Position numbers and translations under genes: made by a program | From: Gemmatimonadota bacterium | Lineage (GTDB): Bacteria; Gemmatimonadota; Gemmatimonadetes; Gemmatimonadales; Gemmatimonadaceae | DNA length: 45,033 nucleotides | Assembly (NCBI GenBank): GCA_021298835.1 | Contig: JAJTHG010000042.1 | Coordinates: forward strand, 1-45,033 | Reading direction: 5' to 3' | The notes under the pieces: generated by a model | Seen by the model: the letters and a program-made list of their open reading frames with translations, nothing else | Databases searched by the model: none | Told to the model about the DNA's origin: nothing | Shown here: in pieces, positions 43,759 to 45,033 of the stretch | Layout: the number at the start of each line of letters is the position of its first letter | Position numbering within the stretch: position 1 is the first letter of the stretch

Positions 43759-44001
43759 GTGATCGTCAACGTCCTGCTGTTCGCCTCGTACGCCGATGCC
43801 CTGGGCGCCGACGCCGTCATGGTCGAGGTGCCGGATGGCGCCGTGCTGGGTGACGTGGTGACAGCGATCCGCGGGCGGCCAGGGGGCGACCGGGTCCCGA
43901 GCGTCCCGCTGGTGGCCCGAAACCATCGGTACGCGACGCTGGCGGACCCGGTGGCCGCGACGGACGAGATCGCGCTCATTCCGCCCGTCGCGGGGGGCTG
44001 A
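43759..44001 (+). CDS. moaD: Molybdopterin synthase sulfur carrier subunit MoaD
   Basis: An 80-residue ubiquitin-fold protein from GTG 43759. It opens VNVLLFASYADALGAD and ends IALIPPVAGG; the terminal Gly-Gly is adenylated and thiocarboxylated by a MoeB-type enzyme and donates sulfur to precursor Z. The stop overlaps the moaE start by one base. The long hydrophobic strand VPLVARNHRYATLADPVA matches MoaD. Enzymes such as MoaC and MoeB are not in the window. Confidence 0.93.
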   Translation: MIVNVLLFASYADALGADAVMVEVPDGAVLGDVVTAIRGRPGGDRVPSVPLVARNHRYATLADPVAATDEIALIPPVAGG

Positions 44002-44420
44002 TGCCGCGGGCGGCGCTGGTCACGCGGCCGCTCGACGTGGCCGCCCTGCTGCGGGAAGTCCAGCGTCCGGCCAACGGGGCGGAGGTGCTCTTCGTGGGGA
44101 CCGTTCGCGACGCGCACGAGGGCCGGTCCGTGACGGGGATCGACTACTCGGCCTACGACGCCATGGCATCGGCGGAGCTCGAGCGGCTGGTCGAGGAGGC
44201 ATCCGTCCGGTACGCGACCCCCGACGTCGTCTGCGAGCACCGGCTGGGGACCCTCGCCGTCGGGGACGCGAGCGTGGTGATCGCGGTGGGGCATCCGCGA
44301 CGGGCCGCGGCGTACGACGCGAGTCGCTGGGTGATCGAGGCGCTCAAGGCGCGCGTGCCGATCTGGAAGCGCGAGCACTACGCGGATGGCTCGCGGGCGT
44401 GGGTGCACCATGGGCGCTGA
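44001..44420 (+). CDS. moaE: Molybdopterin synthase catalytic subunit MoaE
   Basis: A 139-residue protein that, with MoaD, converts cyclic pyranopterin monophosphate to molybdopterin. Features are GAEVLFVGTVRDAHEGRSVTGIDYSAYDAMA, the EHRLGTLAVGDASVVIAVGHPRR core and the catalytic Lys block KARVPIWKREHYADG. ATG 44001 overlaps moaD; the last 11 nt overlap moaA. Confidence 0.95.
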   Translation: MPRAALVTRPLDVAALLREVQRPANGAEVLFVGTVRDAHEGRSVTGIDYSAYDAMASAELERLVEEASVRYATPDVVCEHRLGTLAVGDASVVIAVGHPRRAAAYDASRWVIEALKARVPIWKREHYADGSRAWVHHGR

Positions 44421-45033
44421 CCCCGGCGCGCCGGTCGCGACCGATGCGTTCGGCCGGCCGCTCCGGTCGCTGCGCGTCTCGGTGACCGACCGCTGCAACC
44501 TGCGCTGCGCGTACTGCATGCCCGAGGCGCACTACGTCTGGCTGCCCAAGCCGTCGCTGCTGACGTTCGAGGAGACCGAACGGCTGGTGCGGGCCTTCGT
44601 GGCCGCCGGCGTGCGCAAGGTGCGGATCACCGGGGGCGAACCCCTGCTGCGGCGCGAACTCCCCGGGCTGGTGGCCCGCCTGGCGGCGGTGCCGGGCCTC
44701 GAGGACCTCGCCCTCACCACCAACGCCACGCGCCTGGCCGCGATGGCACCGGCGCTGCGGGCGGCCGGCCTGCAGCGGCTGACGATCTCGCTCGACACCC
44801 TGGAACCCGCGCGCCTCGTGGCCCACGCCCGGTCGCACGAGCATGCCGCGGTGCTCGACGGCATCGCGGCGGCCGCCGCAGCGGGATTCCCGGGTACAAA
44901 GGTGAATGCGGTCGTCATCCGCGGCTTCAACGACGACGAACTGGTGCCCCTGCTGTCGTTCGCGATCGCGCGCGGGCTCGAGATGCGGTTCATCGAGTAC
45001 ATGGACGTCGGTGGGGCGACGCAGTGGTCGGCC
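44410..45033 (+). CDS. moaA: GTP 3',8-cyclase MoaA (3' truncated by window edge)
   Basis: 208 codons are visible from ATG 44410, which overlaps moaE by 11 nt; the gene runs off the window. The radical-SAM cluster motif is C29-x3-C33-x2-C36 (RCNLRCAYC). KVRITGGEPLLRREL, LTTNATRLA, LTISLDTLEP and KVNAVVIRGFNDDEL follow in the usual MoaA order, up to MRFIEYMDVG. It catalyses the first step of molybdenum cofactor synthesis from GTP. The C-terminal second cluster site lies outside the window. Confidence 0.96.
   Translation, partial: MGADPGAPVATDAFGRPLRSLRVSVTDRCNLRCAYCMPEAHYVWLPKPSLLTFEETERLVRAFVAAGVRKVRITGGEPLLRRELPGLVARLAAVPGLEDLALTTNATRLAAMAPALRAAGLQRLTISLDTLEPARLVAHARSHEHAAVLDGIAAAAAAGFPGTKVNAVVIRGFNDDELVPLLSFAIARGLEMRFIEYMDVGGATQWSA

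Overview
The window is about 45 kb of very GC-rich, densely coding bacterial chromosome. It carries mainly housekeeping genes: ribosomal proteins, replication and repair, central glycolysis, and serine, isoprenoid, coenzyme A, pyrimidine and molybdopterin biosynthesis. Lipoproteins, secreted amidohydrolases, a plug-bearing outer-membrane barrel, an ECF sigma/anti-sigma/LTxxQ-like operon and RCC1-type propellers point to a diderm. The closest fit in my judgement is Gemmatimonadota, but this is inference from gene style and gene order, not from a marker comparison. No transposon, integrase, prophage or CRISPR array was found.

Layout. 1-2220: 3' part of an RNase E/G gene, then rplU-rpmA with a clear promoter and a terminator preceded by short tandem repeats. 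2286-7739: three secreted or lipid-anchored amidohydrolases and a glycerophosphodiesterase, all on the minus strand. 7738-9567: ECF sigma factor, zinc-finger anti-sigma factor and a periplasmic LTxxQ-like protein in one overlapping operon. 9577-14316 (minus): a serine biosynthesis operon of serA, an FAD-linked 2-hydroxyacid dehydrogenase, a SerB-like phosphatase and a class V aminotransferase. 14396-16996: an MSOX-type amine oxidase, tRNA-Leu(CAA), an uncharacterised protein starting two bases after the tRNA, and a 59-residue membrane protein. 17103-20190: serine-glyoxylate aminotransferase, malyl-CoA lyase and hydroxypyruvate reductase, each overlapping the next by 4 nt. 20380-23753: leucyl aminopeptidase and an outer-membrane barrel protein.

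23843-27024 (minus) looks compositionally different, with visibly lower GC by eye. It holds a subtilisin-like lipoprotein protease translationally coupled to a seven-bladed RCC1-like lipoprotein in which every blade carries the same C-x9-C-W-G signature. 27303-43147 (plus) is a long run of housekeeping genes: yicC, gmk, rpoZ, coaBC, udg, dnaB, radA, ispD, tsaC/sua5, a YwlE-type phosphatase, aroE, comF, gap, pgk, tpiA, two small secreted proteins, secG and carA. A strong terminator follows, then an HU-family gene with a palindromic promoter region, another strong terminator, and moaD-moaE-moaA, which runs off the window.

Metabolic reading. The two serine modules are complementary. The serA operon makes serine from 3-phosphoglycerate, and its FAD dehydrogenase may remove D-2-hydroxyglutarate made by SerA. 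The sga-mcl-hpr operon moves serine amino groups to glyoxylate and returns hydroxypyruvate to glycerate, as in the serine cycle. Several transcription units (ECF sigma, serA, moaD and the lipoprotein amidohydrolase) have a TANNNT -10-like box only 6-7 nt before the start codon and no Shine-Dalgarno, suggesting leaderless mRNAs. No stretch longer than 300 bp lacks a gene. The longest intergenic gaps are 27025-27302, 20191-20379 and 2105-2285.
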